This document shows, one piece after another, positions 27,761-36,143 of a stretch of DNA of 64,000 nt (the stretch's first letter is position 1; each line of letters opens with the position of its first letter). The stretch spans positions 300,030 to 364,029 of the forward strand of contig NZ_KQ033919.1 in NCBI RefSeq assembly GCF_000969825.1, given 5' to 3'. The notes under the pieces are model-generated. The model saw only the letters and a list, made by a program, of their open reading frames with translations, had not been told where the DNA came from and did not search any database. Position numbers and translations under genes: made by a program. The stretch comes from Parabacteroides gordonii MS-1 = DSM 23371 (GTDB lineage: Bacteria > Bacteroidota > Bacteroidia > Bacteroidales > Tannerellaceae).

Positions 27761-27824
27761 CTATTCCGCTCGTAATTGAGTGTCGATTGCGACCGTAATT
27801 GGGTGTCGATTGCGACCGGAATAG
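27761..27824. repeat. two 23-bp tandem repeats inside an 8-bp inverted repeat
   Basis: CGTAATTGRGTGTCGATTGCGAC occurs at 27771-27793 and 27794-27816 with one difference. CTATTCCG at 27761-27768 and CGGAATAG at 27817-27824 are inverted copies around the pair. A third GATTGCGATTGC follows at 27831. This fills the gap between the truncated gene and the DUF4469 gene. Confidence 0.7.
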
Positions 27825-27876
27825 TCCCCCGATTGCGATTGCAGCCGGGGGTGTTCCGGAAATGAGAGGAGTTTTG

Positions 27877-28632
27877 TTATTCTATAACGGGGCGGTCATC
27901 TTCGCCGCCGCCACTGGATTTGCCACCCATCCAAAGGGTGATGCTGCTACTGCGCGGTGCTTTCAAAACGGCTCCGGTGGAGTATTGTGTAGTCACCGTT
28001 AGCGTGTATTCGCCATCGGCAAGGCCGGAAGGGATCAAAAGCATCAGTTCCGACGGCTTGTTGGAAGCAATCATGTCGGCATCGAGCTTTGTAACAACAC
28101 CTTCGCTGTTGGTCAGCGTTACGCCTACTGTCTCATTGTCGCCTATCACTTTCAGTGCGGCACCGCGAACCACAAGGTTGCGTCCGGAAGTAGCCGTACC
28201 GTCTTTAAGCCCGGTCTTGCGGTCTTCCGTTTCGAGGATGTACATTACGTTCGATTTCGTTCCCAGAATGCTGACCGATGTTTTAGCGATTTCTTCGCGT
28301 AAAGCCTTGTCTTGTGTGACAGCTACATAAATAGAGTTTTTTTCCTTGTTCCAAACGCCGCCTTCCACAATGCCGAGGAACTTCGCCACGGCGCGGAAGA
28401 TTCCGGTGTTCACGCTATATCCGCTCAGGATAAGGCGGGCAACGACCCGATTGTAGAGCGAAACGGAATGCCGGAGCGTTTCGATACGCAGTCCGGTATC
28501 TTCCTTCAACATTTCGCTGATGATGTCGTCGAAGTCTGCACTACCTGCCGATTCTAGCTGTAAGATCTTGTCATTCAGATCATCGGTGGTCACCGTGTTG
28601 TCGACGAGCCACCCTTTTAATACGTTTTGCAT
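27877..28632 (-). CDS. HU-like N-terminal domain and DUF4469 Ig-like domain protein
   Basis: From the ATG at 28632 this is 251 residues (M-Q-N-V-L-K-G-W-L-V-D-N-T-V), the usual family start. A frame start at 28680 would place a 15-bp inverted-repeat arm inside the coding region and is rejected. Residues 1-130 look like the HU-related DNA-binding domain of this Bacteroidales family. About 135-235 is a DUF4469-type Ig-like fold (V-V-R-G-A-A-L-K-V-I-G ... D-G-E-Y-T-L-T-V-T-T-Q-Y-S). The last 11 residues, GGGEDDRPVIE, equal those of the HU-like protein at 56-508. Its function is not known. Its upstream region carries a candidate invertible promoter in the OFF orientation. Confidence 0.8.
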   Translation of the reverse strand: MQNVLKGWLVDNTVTTDDLNDKILQLESAGSADFDDIISEMLKEDTGLRIETLRHSVSLYNRVVARLILSGYSVNTGIFRAVAKFLGIVEGGVWNKEKNSIYVAVTQDKALREEIAKTSVSILGTKSNVMYILETEDRKTGLKDGTATSGRNLVVRGAALKVIGDNETVGVTLTNSEGVVTKLDADMIASNKPSELMLLIPSGLADGEYTLTVTTQYSTGAVLKAPRSSSITLWMGGKSSGGGEDDRPVIE

Positions 28633-28648
28633 AAGCTTGAATGGATTA

Positions 28649-28817
28649 AGTCCTAATAGAACTAGGTTAGTCTTATGCATTGATAGCTAGGCAAAAAGAT
28701 CTACCGGATTCTTTAAAGGCTTCTTTAATTTTTTTTGTAAAATCCTTCTTTAACTCTTGTAAATCCGATTGTTATCGTTACCTTTGGCACCATTATTAAC
28801 AGAGTTCTATTAGGACT
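28649..28817. mobile_element. candidate invertible promoter segment
   Basis: AGTCCTAATAGAACT at 28649-28663 is repeated exactly in inverted orientation at 28803-28817. The 139 bp between hold a consensus promoter that points right, away from the DUF4469 gene. The left arm ends 16 bp before that gene's ATG. Flipped, the -7 element would fall at about 28687-28680 on the minus strand, giving a leader of about 40 nt. Confidence 0.75.
28757..28786 (+). promoter_or_regulatory. promoter inside the invertible segment, currently facing away
   Basis: TTG at 28757-28759 and TACCTTTG at 28779-28786 are 19 bp apart. No plus-strand gene follows for more than 17 kb, so in this orientation it has no coding target. 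Confidence 0.7.
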
Positions 28818-28939
28818 CTGTCCCTCACTCGTTTATCTCCATTAAATAATGTGAATATCTTTCCTTTTAGAAGGATTAGGGGGGAGCGAATATTTCGATA
28901 GTTATCCGTTTTGGATGTTTCAGTTATTGTCAAATGTGA

Positions 28940-29167
28940 AACTGTTTATAGTGACGTTGACGGGCTCGAAGAGCCAGAACTATGTTAACCCCCAGTGCAA
29001 CTGGGGGCATGTCAATCATCATCCGGTGAGCCTCGAAGAGGTTCAACCATAACGTGCTGTTCGCCCCCTTTGGGGACATACCATCCGGCGGAGATCCTAA
29101 CCCACGGTTGCACCGTGGGTTAACATAGTTCGAACTCTTCGAGCCCGCTGACGTCGCTAAATAGTTC
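28940..29167. repeat. palindromic intergenic repeat element, about 228 bp
   Basis: The ends are long imperfect inverted repeats: GACG(T)nACGGGCTCGAAGAG on the left and CTCTTCGAGCCCGCTGACGTC on the right, continuing into AACTATGTTAACCC and GGGTTAACATAGTT. Inside are hairpins such as CCCCCAGTGCAACTGGGGG and CCCACGGTTGCACCGTGGG. It has the look of the REP-like or non-autonomous IS200/RAYT-type repeats scattered in Bacteroidales genomes. No coding frame in it is credible. With the promoter segment it explains most of the 590 bp gap between 28680 and 29271. Confidence 0.7.
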
Positions 29168-29270
29168 ATCTTTTCCTATAACAGACTCATTATTTCCTAG
29201 TTCCGAGCCTCATCTTCTTCCAGTTCTCATTTCAATGGATGTACAAACTTTTATAGCTAGTTATTTTCTT

Positions 29271-29717
29271 CTATTTATTAGCCAACGTATAGATAAGCGA
29301 TAGCCGATCGTCTTTCAATGCAATATGTACTACATGATCGTCGAACGTATATACCGTATTTAGTGTTTCCCCGTCTACATCGATCTCATTGCCGGAGGCG
29401 TCGGCTTCCTGTTGCGAAGCCTGTTCCAGCAGGGTGGAAGCCCAGTAGCGGTGGGCGGGTAGCAGGCGTTCGTAGGAGGTGCATACATTTTCTTTCAGGT
29501 CGAAGCGGTAGGTGACGTCGAACAGGCGGCCCAGCTCGTCTTCTTCCTGACAGGTCATGGTGAAGAGAGAGGGCGTTTGTCGACTGTCCTGAATACGTTC
29601 CTTATGTTCTTCCATATATTGGAGGATGTCCTTGTCTGTTTTGTTCAGCCATGTCTGGCCGAAGCCCCCCTGGCTGCAAAGGAGCAGCAGGAGGGGTATC
29701 AGTAATCTATTCCACAT
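29271..29717 (-). CDS. small secreted protein of unknown function
   Basis: This 148-residue protein has a signal peptide (residues 1-20, L-L-L-L-L-C-S-Q-G-G-F-G-Q). The mature part has mixed helix and strand, with D-E-L-G-R-L-F-D-V-T-Y-R-F-D and D-D-H-V-V-H-I-A-L-K. I do not recognise a family. Its first 11 bp overlap the end of the GH3 gene, so it is the last gene of the locus 2 operon. A role in the periplasm alongside the hydrolases is an inference from position only. Confidence 0.7.
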   Translation of the reverse strand: MWNRLLIPLLLLLCSQGGFGQTWLNKTDKDILQYMEEHKERIQDSRQTPSLFTMTCQEEDELGRLFDVTYRFDLKENVCTSYERLLPAHRYWASTLLEQASQQEADASGNEIDVDGETLNTVYTFDDHVVHIALKDDRLSLIYTLANK

Positions 29718-32130
29718 AAAATTCAGCGTTTAACGGGGTTGATTTGGATGAGTTGCCGGCATACAACAGGAACTTGCCCGGTTCTACCACAAACTCATTA
29801 TTATCGTTATACATGCCGTAAGCACGGCGGTTGACCCGGAAGGTGACGGTCTTTTCTTCGCCAGGTTCGAGGGTGACGCGCTCGAAACCGCATAATTCCT
29901 TTTCGTAACGGGAGATGGAAGAAGTCTCGTCGACCAGGTAAAGCTGTACGACTTCATCGCCTTTCACTGTCCCGGTGTTTTTCACCCGGCAGGTGACGGC
30001 CAGCGTGTCGCCATCGGCAATACGGGTTTGCGCCGGTTGGAGGTCGCTCAGTTCGAAGGTGGTGTAGCTCAGTCCGTAGCCGAAAGGATAAAGTTCGCCG
30101 TCTACACGGGCAAAGCCTTTACCGTTGGCATTGGGTTTGAACGGGAAAGCCCAGGGGATCTGGCCGACCGACTTCGGGAAGGTGGTCGACAGCTTGCCGC
30201 CGGGGTTATAGTCGCCGAACAACACTTCGGCTACCGCCTGTCCGGAGAATTCGCCCGGATACCAGGCTTCGACGATGGCAGGCACGTTCGCATTCTCCCA
30301 GTTGAGAGTGGCGGGACGGCCGTTGAACAGTACCAGTACGACCGGTGTTCCGGTGGCTTGCACGGCGCGTACCAGTTCTTTCTGGCGGCCTGACAGGTCG
30401 AGGTTGACACGGCTACGTGACTCGCCGATCGTACGGAAGTCGTCGCCCACGTAGATGATGGCGACTTCCGCTTTCCGGGCTATTTCGACGGCTTTGTCGA
30501 TCTCTTCCTGTTCCTTGTCGCTCATCTCGAAGAACATCACGTCGCTTTGGGGGAAATTCTTGTCGCGGACGTTACAGCCTTTGGCATACATCAGGTTGAC
30601 GTTTTCGCCGAGCAGGTTCTTCAAGCCTTGCAGACCGGTGATTACATTCGGGTTGTGCGAGCCGTAACGGGAGGTGAGCGATTTGTACTCGTCGGCCTGC
30701 GGGCCGATCACAGCAATGTTTTTGATCTCTTTCGAGAGCGGGAGCGTATTGTTTTCATTCTTCAGAAGGACGATCGATTCGCGGGCGGCGCGGAGCGATA
30801 CTTCCCGGTTCCTGTCGCTGCTGACTACCCGGTCGGCCAGCTTGGTGTCTTTTACGTACGGTTGGTCGAAGAGTCCCAGCCAGAATTTGACGTAAAGCAC
30901 TTCGCGGACACGCTGGTCGAGGGTGCTTTCCGTTACCAGCCCTTTCTTCAAGGCGTTTCTCAGCGTTTTGATAAAGACTTCCGACTCCTCAAAGAAGGTG
31001 CGGATATTCAGTCCGGCGTTGAGTTCGCTGGCGACAGCTTCTTCGGGGGTCGATACGATATGGTAGAAGTCGACGTTCTTACTGATCGACCAGCTGTCGG
31101 AAACGATATATCCTTTGAAGCCCCATTGGTTGCGCATCAGTTCCGTCATCAGGTAATGGCTGGCGCTGACGGGCGTACCGTTGTAGTCGTTGTGTGCACA
31201 CATGGTTCCGAGTGCGCCTGCTTCCTGAAAGGCGATGCGGAAGGGTTCGAGGTGCAACTCGTGTACTTCCTGCGGGGTGGCGTGCGGATCGGTTCGCGAC
31301 TCGCAATCGCGTCCGCCGGCCGGAACGCCGTAGATGGCAAAGTGTTTCGGGGTGGAGACAACACGGTTGCTCTGGATGCCAAGTACTTGCTGGCGTCCCA
31401 GTTCGCCGACCAGGTACGGGTCTTCGCCATAGCTTTCTACCGTGCGACCCCAGCGCGGATCGCGTGCCACGTCGAGGATCGGGGAGTAGACGTTGGTGTA
31501 TCCCAGTGCCCGGGCTTCTTCTCCGGTGATGCGTCCGATCTCCCGGATCAGGTCTTTATCCCAGGTACAGCCCTGGCCGATCTGGGCGGGGAAGAAGGTC
31601 GATTTCTCGTGCTTCAGTCCGCGGATACCTTCGTTGGTCAGATCGGCGGGGATTCCCAGGCGGGTTTCTTCCACGAAGAAGGCTTGTACCTTGTTCATGG
31701 CTTCGGCGTGACGGGAATAGGGGAAGTCGAGCGAGGTGCGTTTCCATTCCCCGTTCAGGTGTTCGTCTATATTTCCGATACCGTCTTTCCAGATACGGGT
31801 TTTCCATTCGGCGGTGGGCAGGGTGTCTTTCAGGACGGCGCCGTATCCGTAGATGGTGCCGAGCTGGCAGGTCTTTTCTTCCACGGTCATCTGCCGGAGT
31901 AGGTCGTCTATCCGTTTATCGATGGGTTGGGAAGGATCTTCGTAGATGTCTTTCTTTCCATTCTTATTGAAGTCGATCCAACCTTTCTGATAAATCTTCT
32001 TCTGGCCTTTTTGAGCATGGGGCTGTGAAGCCTGTAAACTGCTGTTGTCTGCGTTCAGCAGAGGAAGAACCCCGAACGACAGGCACAGGATCAGCCGCTT
32101 GGCCGGTGTTTTATTTATATTCATGATCAT
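29707..32130 (-). CDS. glycoside hydrolase family 3 enzyme
   Basis: This exported beta-glycosidase of 807 residues has the GH3 layout: TIM-barrel N-domain (about 75-400; K-H-F-A-I-Y-G and G-R-x-x-E-S-Y-G-E-D-P-Y-L), alpha/beta sandwich (about 440-640; N-I-A-V-I-G-P-Q-A-D) and C-terminal fibronectin-III-like domain (about 715-790). The likely nucleophile is the Asp of G-Y-I-V-S-D-S-W. Family members are mostly beta-glucosidases or xylosidases; the exact sugar cannot be read here. An ATG at 32124 is an equally good start. It lies 26 bp after the GH-D-like gene and overlaps the next gene by 11 bp. Confidence 0.92.
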   Translation of the reverse strand: MIMNINKTPAKRLILCLSFGVLPLLNADNSSLQASQPHAQKGQKKIYQKGWIDFNKNGKKDIYEDPSQPIDKRIDDLLRQMTVEEKTCQLGTIYGYGAVLKDTLPTAEWKTRIWKDGIGNIDEHLNGEWKRTSLDFPYSRHAEAMNKVQAFFVEETRLGIPADLTNEGIRGLKHEKSTFFPAQIGQGCTWDKDLIREIGRITGEEARALGYTNVYSPILDVARDPRWGRTVESYGEDPYLVGELGRQQVLGIQSNRVVSTPKHFAIYGVPAGGRDCESRTDPHATPQEVHELHLEPFRIAFQEAGALGTMCAHNDYNGTPVSASHYLMTELMRNQWGFKGYIVSDSWSISKNVDFYHIVSTPEEAVASELNAGLNIRTFFEESEVFIKTLRNALKKGLVTESTLDQRVREVLYVKFWLGLFDQPYVKDTKLADRVVSSDRNREVSLRAARESIVLLKNENNTLPLSKEIKNIAVIGPQADEYKSLTSRYGSHNPNVITGLQGLKNLLGENVNLMYAKGCNVRDKNFPQSDVMFFEMSDKEQEEIDKAVEIARKAEVAIIYVGDDFRTIGESRSRVNLDLSGRQKELVRAVQATGTPVVLVLFNGRPATLNWENANVPAIVEAWYPGEFSGQAVAEVLFGDYNPGGKLSTTFPKSVGQIPWAFPFKPNANGKGFARVDGELYPFGYGLSYTTFELSDLQPAQTRIADGDTLAVTCRVKNTGTVKGDEVVQLYLVDETSSISRYEKELCGFERVTLEPGEEKTVTFRVNRRAYGMYNDNNEFVVEPGKFLLYAGNSSKSTPLNAEFYVE

Positions 32131-32156
32131 TATATTATATGGTTATACAAATCTGT

Positions 32157-34430
32157 TTATTCGATGACGTACCAGTTATATCCTTTCGCTGGAATATCGA
32201 TAGGGATAGTGACGGAGTAGTCGCGCTCCAACACGTATACCTTACTGTTCTGATCCTGCTCCTTGACGGTGACTTTGTCGGTCAGTCCGGTATAATAAAG
32301 AGGTATCCTGATCTCTTTCCGGATCGGGACGTCGAGCGGGTTGTAGACGGAGATAAATCCTTTTTGCTTCAAAGCCGGGTTGACGTGCATGATACCGTCC
32401 CAGTCCTGTCCGTCGGGACGGCGAAGGTGGATAATGTCGGAGTCGAGTATCCGGCGGTATTTTTTATAGAAGGAGACCCATTTGCCGACCAGCTCTTTAG
32501 TCGCGTCGGTATCGTACAGACGGGGGCCGCGGTAGCAGGCTTGCACTCCGGCACCGAACAGGTTGCGCAGGCGGGTTTCGTAATGATCCAAGTGCTCGTT
32601 CAATGGTTCGATCGTGGCCGCTTCACCTCCTCCGTGATACTGGGTGAGGGGGACGAACATGAAACCCATGCTGGGTGTTTTCTGCCAGGTTCCGTCGTAG
32701 ATGTTCTGGCGTTCGATGATCTCCTGGTAGGCGCGGGGCAGCGACCAGTTGGTTTCGACATATCCCATCGGTGTTTTATTGGAGCCGCTCAGGAAATACC
32801 AGTCGGGCACATTCAGGTAGACTCCGTTGGCACGGCACCAGCGATAAAACCGGTTAATCTTTTTCCATTGCTGCCATTGCGAGTCGAGATACCCTTTATG
32901 GCCGCTGTGTGACGTGGAAGCACAAGGGTCGCCGGGGTATGAACCGTCGTTTTCAAAAACATTCATCCCTGTTGTGGTGAAGAAGTTTTGCAGTTTACGG
33001 AAGTAGGTATCTCCCCAATCGGAAGCGATACAAGGAGATACGCCGAAACGGCTACCTTCTTCGCGTGTGTTGGCCGGTTTCCCGGTTCTATGACTAATGG
33101 CGGCGTCTATGTCTTTGGCTCCACGGCTTGCCAGCAGAGAGTAACCACCGATGGCAATGCCTTTCCGGGCAGCGTAATCGCTCAGTTCTTTCATCCGTTG
33201 CAGGTAGGAGACGGAATCGTTCTCTATCTTGAAGCCGCTGCCGAATGTCATGATCACCATCTCGAAGCCGACGGCGGCGCATTGGTCGATGGCTTGTTTC
33301 ACGGCTTCATTATCTGATTCGCGAACATGCATGAAGATCGGGTTCTCCTGTGTCCAGGGAGCCATCATACGCCAGAACTTGCATTCTGCCAGGCCGCGTC
33401 GTTCCTGATCGGTGGCGTCGCGCAGCATTTCAAAGGCGGTGCACGATTCGAAGCTGTCGCCTGCCTCGATGTCGAGACCGGGGCCTAGCAGCGGAGTGAC
33501 TTCCAAACGGGCCGGTTTGTATTGACCGTAATAGCGTATGCCGGTAAATTCATATTCCGGATGGTCGAACACCCAACGGACAGCCGGGTTATCTTTCATC
33601 GCTTCCATATCGCCTCCCATCGCGTAGTCGGTGACGACGAACAGTTGGGTGAAGCGGTCGATATAGTCGCGGGGGGCATCTGTCTGCACGGGTTGCCGGC
33701 GGAAGTCTTTCGTGTAAGCGCCCGGTTCTTGTGCCATCATGCGTACTTCATGGGGTTCACCGTAATGCACTTTCGGGGCGGTTTCCACCAACGCCAGTAT
33801 TTCTGATTTGAAAGAGTCGAGTGTGACGGTTTCCGTCCCTTTGTTATCGATCTCGATCCATTTGGTCAGGATAGGGGCACCGTCGTATAGTTCGTAGATG
33901 ACGCGTACTTTCAGGTCTTTGCATTCCCGGGGGGCTGTTGCCGGAGCCTGGTAGTTGAAGGTGATCCGTTTGCCGGGGGCAGGCCAGGGGTACAGGTTGG
34001 ATATCCACCGGCTATTCGGTTTCCAGGGGAAACGTTCCTTGCTTTCGCTGATCTGGTAGTCGACCAGGGTAAAAGCGGAGTCGCAGGCCTGCATGTTGTT
34101 GATGAATTCATCTGTCAGGAAGTTGTTGACGGGCTGCCCGGTCAATCCTCCGACAGGATATTCTTTTCCGTTAATGACGAGCAAGGCTTCGGGGCGGACT
34201 GCCCGCAGTTCGTTTTGCCCGGTCATCAGGTTGTCGAGGGCGATAGTGGCTGCGTTGGGGGCAAGCAGGAAGATACGGCGCAGGAGGCCGTTGGTTAGTT
34301 CGAGACGTTTCCCTTCGTGTGTTGTCTGTACTTTCGATTTATAGGAAGAGCCATCGATCAGCCAGTCCTGGGCGGATGAGCTGAGGGTAGAGGAGATGTA
34401 TAGGCTTATTATTAGGAGTAGGTATCTCAT
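32157..34430 (-). CDS. putative alpha-galactosidase-like (clan GH-D type) glycoside hydrolase
   Basis: From the ATG at 34430 this is 757 residues starting with a signal peptide (M-R-Y-L-L-L-I-I-S-L-Y). A frame start at 34505 adds 25 residues that spoil it. A beta-sandwich N-part (to about 300) is followed by a TIM-barrel-like catalytic part with G-F-E-M-V-I-M-T-F-G-S-G-F, F-E-N-D-G-S-Y-P-G-D-P-C-A and L-N-V-P-D-W-Y-F-L, and a C-terminal beta domain ending in a typical G-Y-N-W-Y-V-I-E. The Asp in F-E-N-D-G and the one in V-P-D-W are candidate catalytic residues. I place it near GH36/GH27-like enzymes but cannot fix the family. It lies in the locus 2 operon between susD2 and GH3. Confidence 0.65.
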   Translation of the reverse strand: MRYLLLIISLYISSTLSSSAQDWLIDGSSYKSKVQTTHEGKRLELTNGLLRRIFLLAPNAATIALDNLMTGQNELRAVRPEALLVINGKEYPVGGLTGQPVNNFLTDEFINNMQACDSAFTLVDYQISESKERFPWKPNSRWISNLYPWPAPGKRITFNYQAPATAPRECKDLKVRVIYELYDGAPILTKWIEIDNKGTETVTLDSFKSEILALVETAPKVHYGEPHEVRMMAQEPGAYTKDFRRQPVQTDAPRDYIDRFTQLFVVTDYAMGGDMEAMKDNPAVRWVFDHPEYEFTGIRYYGQYKPARLEVTPLLGPGLDIEAGDSFESCTAFEMLRDATDQERRGLAECKFWRMMAPWTQENPIFMHVRESDNEAVKQAIDQCAAVGFEMVIMTFGSGFKIENDSVSYLQRMKELSDYAARKGIAIGGYSLLASRGAKDIDAAISHRTGKPANTREEGSRFGVSPCIASDWGDTYFRKLQNFFTTTGMNVFENDGSYPGDPCASTSHSGHKGYLDSQWQQWKKINRFYRWCRANGVYLNVPDWYFLSGSNKTPMGYVETNWSLPRAYQEIIERQNIYDGTWQKTPSMGFMFVPLTQYHGGGEAATIEPLNEHLDHYETRLRNLFGAGVQACYRGPRLYDTDATKELVGKWVSFYKKYRRILDSDIIHLRRPDGQDWDGIMHVNPALKQKGFISVYNPLDVPIRKEIRIPLYYTGLTDKVTVKEQDQNSKVYVLERDYSVTIPIDIPAKGYNWYVIE

Positions 34431-34467
34431 GATATGATGTTTTCTTGGTACGTGAAAGGAGAGAAAG

Positions 34468-34500
34468 AAGGGGCAAATACGTTGCCTGTAGATGCCCCTT
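34468..34500 (-). terminator. hairpin after susD2
   Basis: AAGGGGCA and TGCCCCTT form an 8-bp stem with a 17-nt loop, followed on the minus strand by a pyrimidine-rich run. It may partly terminate or process the susCD2 message before the hydrolase genes. Confidence 0.5.
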
Positions 34501-34514
34501 ACCATGTAGTATAA

Positions 34515-36122
34515 TTAATAACCCGGATTCTGTGGGAAATCAGCACCTGTGTTAGAGTCGATGATAGATTGCGGGATAGGCCACAAAATATGATCGTTGT
34601 CTATTTTGCTGCTGCGAGAGTTGTACTTTTTGGTACGTTCTACTAACTTGCCTGTACGAACCAATGTAAAGCGACGCAATTCTTCGCCAACCAATTCACG
34701 GATACGTTCATCCAGCAGGAAGTCTATCGTTGCCTGTGATGCTGTAATTTCCGGTGCACCGGCACGTTTACGTACAACGTTGATTGCTTCGGCTGCGCCT
34801 TGTGCATTACCTTGTTGTAAACGAGCTTCTGCCAACAACAGATAAGTTTCTGCCAGACGGAACTTCATACGGTCTTTGTTATTACCTGTGTAAGCAGGAT
34901 CGTCGTCTGTTTTACCATAGTTGAACTTGGTGATAGTTGGGAAAACAGAGCATTTGGCCCATGTGTCTTCTGTTACCTCACATTTTTTACCAAACAGTTC
35001 CGGTGTTGCAGGATTGTTGTAATACCAGTCTCTCTTGATACTATATTTAGAGTTACGCATATCCGTAGGAGCGTAGAAGTCTTCACTGTCGATCCACCAT
35101 TTGAACGGAACGATTTGAGCCAGACCACGGCCACCCAGAGAGTCGCACAATACAAAACCTGTTTCATTCCAGTATTTGGGAACCCATGCACGTTTAGTCC
35201 AGTCTTCGCTGTCGCCACCGCCACCAGGAGTGTTATATTCTAGCTGCATTACCCAAATAGTTTCCATATTACCTGCTGTACGGTTCTGGTTGTATTCCAG
35301 GAACATATCAGAGAACACGTCGCCGGGAGCTGATTTGTTTACACCGAAACGTTCTGTCATCAGGTGGAAATAACCGCAATCGATCACTTGCTTGGCAGCA
35401 GCTTCAGCCTTATCATATTGTCCGGCCATTAAGTAAACTTCGGATAATAGTTGGATTGCTGCCCACTTGGTCAACTTACCCACCTCGTTTACATTATCCG
35501 GGTTTTCCGGTAGATTATCAGCAGCAAATGTCAGGTCTTCGATCATGTGATTCAGCACTTCCGCTTTCGGTGTACGAGTGAAGTCTATGCGGAAGTCGCT
35601 TTCGATTTTATCTACGTAAGGTACATCTCCATAGAGATAAACCAGGTAGCGGTAAGCATAGGCACGGAAGAAACGTGCTTCGGCTTGGAAACCGATTTTA
35701 TCTGTCGGTGCATCCCAGTTTTCGTTCTTATCGGCATAGGTCAATAGTTCATTAACAGATGAGATCAGTCCGTAAGACCATTTCCAATAGTTCTCTACGA
35801 ATGTCAGTGAAGGAGTGATAGCCAGTGTTTCGAAAGGTACCAGCGAGCCGTCGCCATGCCCCGTATATACAATGTCTGTTGCCACCTGGAACGATTCGTA
35901 AGGACAAGCCTGTCCTAATGTTGTCGGTGATGTTCCCCAGGTATTGAATTCAGAACGTGCCCAGGCATACAATCCGTTTACACCAACCTGGAAACCGTAT
36001 GTGCTGGTATAGGTATTATCAGGAGCCAATTCCTTTTTCAGATCTTCATCAAGGAAATCGGAGCAGCCTGTCGTTGTGATCAGTAAAAATGCTGCGGCTG
36101 CAGCGGCTAATATATTTTTCAT
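34515..36122 (-). CDS. SusD/RagB-family glycan-binding lipoprotein (locus 2)
   Basis: This 535-residue outer-membrane lipoprotein has the lipid Cys at residue 20 (T-T-T-G-C-S-D-F-L). It shows the SusD pattern F-L-D-E-D-L at the start, A-R-F-F-R-A-Y-A-Y-R-Y-L-V-Y-L-Y-G-D-V-P in the TPR part, and L-L-D-E-R-I-R-E-L-V-G-E-E-L-R-R-F near the end. It pairs with SusC2, encoded 21 bp upstream, to capture and import a glycan. Confidence 0.95.
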   Translation of the reverse strand: MKNILAAAAAAFLLITTTGCSDFLDEDLKKELAPDNTYTSTYGFQVGVNGLYAWARSEFNTWGTSPTTLGQACPYESFQVATDIVYTGHGDGSLVPFETLAITPSLTFVENYWKWSYGLISSVNELLTYADKNENWDAPTDKIGFQAEARFFRAYAYRYLVYLYGDVPYVDKIESDFRIDFTRTPKAEVLNHMIEDLTFAADNLPENPDNVNEVGKLTKWAAIQLLSEVYLMAGQYDKAEAAAKQVIDCGYFHLMTERFGVNKSAPGDVFSDMFLEYNQNRTAGNMETIWVMQLEYNTPGGGGDSEDWTKRAWVPKYWNETGFVLCDSLGGRGLAQIVPFKWWIDSEDFYAPTDMRNSKYSIKRDWYYNNPATPELFGKKCEVTEDTWAKCSVFPTITKFNYGKTDDDPAYTGNNKDRMKFRLAETYLLLAEARLQQGNAQGAAEAINVVRKRAGAPEITASQATIDFLLDERIRELVGEELRRFTLVRTGKLVERTKKYNSRSSKIDNDHILWPIPQSIIDSNTGADFPQNPGY

Positions 36123-36143
36123 ATTCTGTATTTGTTTATGAGA

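Noticed and set aside
27877-28680. DUF4469 gene starting at 28680
   Set aside because: The extra 16 residues are unlike the family start and would place the 15-bp inverted-repeat arm in coding sequence; ATG at 28632 is preferred.
28930-29169. Minus-strand frame of 79 codons
   Set aside because: It lies inside the palindromic repeat element and is a by-product of it.
30547-31902. Long plus-strand frame opposite the GH3 gene
   Set aside because: Antisense shadow of a complete GH3 enzyme in a biased-codon region.
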